Assembly: GCF_025947145.1 (NCBI RefSeq)
Contig: NZ_CP109999.1
Span: 496,001-560,000, forward strand
Direction: 5' to 3'
DNA: 64,000 nt
Origin: Flavobacterium sp. N1994
GTDB lineage: Bacteria; Bacteroidota; Bacteroidia; Flavobacteriales; Flavobacteriaceae
Below the pieces are notes generated by a model. It was not told where the DNA came from. It saw nothing but the letters and a program-made list of their open reading frames with translations, and ran no database searches. A program made the translations under genes and the position numbers. This document shows, piece after piece, positions 62,874-64,000 of this stretch; positions within the stretch are counted from its first letter, which is position 1, and each line of letters opens with the position of its first letter.

Positions 62874-63737
62874 ATGAGTACAGTTAAAATTATAGAATGT
62901 CCACGTGATGCCATGCAAGGCATTAAAACTTTCATCCCTACTCAGAAGAAAGTAGATTACATTCAGTCACTACTCCGTGTAGGTTTTGATACCATTGATT
63001 TTGGAAGTTTTGTATCCCCTAAAGCGATACCTCAAATGCAAGACACTGCAGAAGTTTTAGCACAATTAGATTTATCCCAAACCCAAAGCAAACTCTTAGC
63101 CATTATTGCCAATACTCAGGGAGCTCAAATGGCGGCTACTCATAAAGAAATTCAGTATCTAGGTTTTCCCTTTTCCATATCCGAAAACTTTCAAATGCGG
63201 AATACCCATAAAACCATTGCGGAAAGTTTAGTAACCCTTCAAGAAATATTAAACATTGCCGATGCTTCAAATAAAGAAGTAGTAGCCTACCTTTCTATGG
63301 GATTCGGGAATCCTTATGGTGATCCTTGGAATGTGGAAATTGTAGGCGAATGGACTGAAAAGTTAGCCAATATGGGGGTTAAAATCTTATCGCTTTCCGA
63401 CACTGTTGGAAGCTCTACTCCAGAGGTCATCACTTATTTGTTTTCCAATTTAATTCCGAAATACCCTAGTATCGAATTTGGGGCTCATTTACATACCACT
63501 CCAGACAAATGGCATGAGAAAGTAAATGCTGCTTACCAAGCCGGTTGTGTCCGTTTTGATGGCGCAATACAAGGTTTTGGCGGTTGCCCAATGGCTAAAG
63601 ATGACTTAACAGGGAATATGCCCACAGAGAAACTCCTCTCCTATTTTACCCAACAAAAAGCTGTCACCAATACTAGTCCAATGAGTTTTGAAAGCTCTTA
63701 TAATGAAGCGTCTAAACTATTTGGCGAATTTCACTAA
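62874..63737 (+). CDS. Hydroxymethylglutaryl-CoA lyase-like enzyme
   Basis: 287 residues, a TIM-barrel member of the HMGL/DRE family. ECPRDAMQGIKTFIPT stands for the usual E-x-x-R-D-G-x-Q motif, GFDTIDFGSFVSPKAIPQM is the core strand, EFGAHLHTTPDKWHEKVNAA holds the metal His pair and GGCPMAKDDLTGN the catalytic Cys loop. It probably splits HMG-CoA to acetyl-CoA and acetoacetate. It has Ala instead of Gly in the RD(G/A) motif. Confidence 0.85.
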   Translation: MSTVKIIECPRDAMQGIKTFIPTQKKVDYIQSLLRVGFDTIDFGSFVSPKAIPQMQDTAEVLAQLDLSQTQSKLLAIIANTQGAQMAATHKEIQYLGFPFSISENFQMRNTHKTIAESLVTLQEILNIADASNKEVVAYLSMGFGNPYGDPWNVEIVGEWTEKLANMGVKILSLSDTVGSSTPEVITYLFSNLIPKYPSIEFGAHLHTTPDKWHEKVNAAYQAGCVRFDGAIQGFGGCPMAKDDLTGNMPTEKLLSYFTQQKAVTNTSPMSFESSYNEASKLFGEFH

Positions 63738-64000
63738 TGCTTTTTCCTTTTGAAAAGCTTATAAATTTCTATCCACATTACTGAGACAAAAGCCACCAAA
63801 ACACTAAATCCTATTTGCGCACTATCCACTTTTTCAAACAAGAAGAATCTTGAAAAAACAGGGACATACAACAACAATGAGGTTACGGCAATAGTGATGC
63901 CTATAATCATCAAAACCAAATTGTTTTTGTAACGAATGGTGGTGAAAATGGAATAATAAATAGAGCGGTTTTCTAAAGTCAGAAAGATGTTAGAGGTTAT
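63734..64000 (-). CDS. P-type cation-transporting ATPase, C-terminal end only
   Basis: The frame is open to the window edge, giving the last 88 residues. NIFLTLENRSIYYSIF then IRYKNNLVLMIIGITIAVTS match the Cation_ATPase_C helices of bacterial calcium/magnesium-type P-type ATPases, and the basic tail KLFKRKKH ends the protein. The internal ATG at 63919 is not the true start. The stop overlaps the convergent HMGL stop by 3 bp. Confidence 0.78.
   Translation of the reverse strand: MTSNIFLTLENRSIYYSIFTTIRYKNNLVLMIIGITIAVTSLLLYVPVFSRFFLFEKVDSAQIGFSVLVAFVSVMWIEIYKLFKRKKH

Noticed and set aside
63734..63919. A 61-residue membrane protein as a separate gene
   Set aside because: The frame continues upstream to the window edge with P-type ATPase residues, so the internal ATG is not a start.

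Overview
The window reads as a chromosomal segment of a low-GC Bacteroidota bacterium, most likely family Flavobacteriaceae and close to Flavobacterium. The evidence is three proteins with type IX secretion (T9SS) C-terminal sorting domains, SusD-era style lipoprotein and OmpA-type envelope genes, promoters of the Bacteroidota form TTTG-N17..21-TAnnTTTG, RprXY-type two-component genes, a LytTR regulator, FabV, and several families known mainly from Flavobacteriia (DUF6155, DUF4835, DUF6913, DUF6495). No rRNA, tRNA, prophage, complete insertion sequence or CRISPR array was seen. Most genes are housekeeping genes in ordinary flavobacterial order.

Layout. 1-3.7 kb: the 5' part of an ATP-grasp ligase gene, a 21-bp tandem array, an esterase, a small conserved protein and an OmpA-family protein. 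3.7-10.2 kb: MscS channel, DUF3817, DUF6155, a solo DEAH helicase, and a two-gene unit of a cNMP/CBS/nucleotidyltransferase protein with a DnaQ-fold protein whose active site looks degraded. 10.3-18.9 kb: an accessory stretch with a CAP lipoprotein, an epimerase-like protein, GNAT, VF530, a secreted leucine-rich-repeat protein, a subtilase and an outer-membrane barrel, with several kinds of intergenic repeat between them. 19-24 kb: smpB, a 1248-residue TPR/transglutaminase protein and pcm. 24-31.3 kb: a tight eight-gene plus-strand run (Gfo/Idh/MocA oxidoreductase, 3-hydroxyacyl-CoA dehydrogenase, DUF1015, small secreted protein, YggS, DnaQ-GIY-YIG nuclease, miaA, acyl-ACP thioesterase). 31.3-35.2 kb: RprY/RprX-like two-component system, coaE, glycosyltransferase. 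35.3-40.1 kb: two tandem T9SS adhesin-like proteins that share the same sorting domain and the same terminator stem. 40.2-47.9 kb: fabV, recN, DUF4835, coaBC, rpoZ, bamD, dapA, DUF6913. 47.9-51 kb: a 5'-nucleotidase split into two genes and two YhhN-like membrane proteins. 51-64 kb: ligA, DUF6495, rplI-rpsR-rpsF, LytTR regulator, priA-DUF2147-yihY-nadC, pyrD, an outer-membrane barrel, an HMG-CoA-lyase-like gene and the 3' end of a P-type ATPase gene.

The strongest unusual signals are these. (1) A DnaQ-GIY-YIG nuclease gene has no ATG, GTG or TTG in front of its first catalytic motif; the position where I expect the start is an ATT codon. (2) A DnaQ-fold protein paired with a cyclic-nucleotide/CBS sensor has lost two catalytic residues that the other DnaQ protein in the same window keeps. 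(3) Two unrelated intergenic arrays both have an exact 21-bp period and alternating unit types. (4) Several smaller palindromic or dispersed intergenic repeats occur between 10.8 and 16.6 kb. I did not find a clearly new multi-gene defence or biosynthetic system. The 1-1600 ATP-grasp/esterase pair is the edge of a cluster that continues outside the window.
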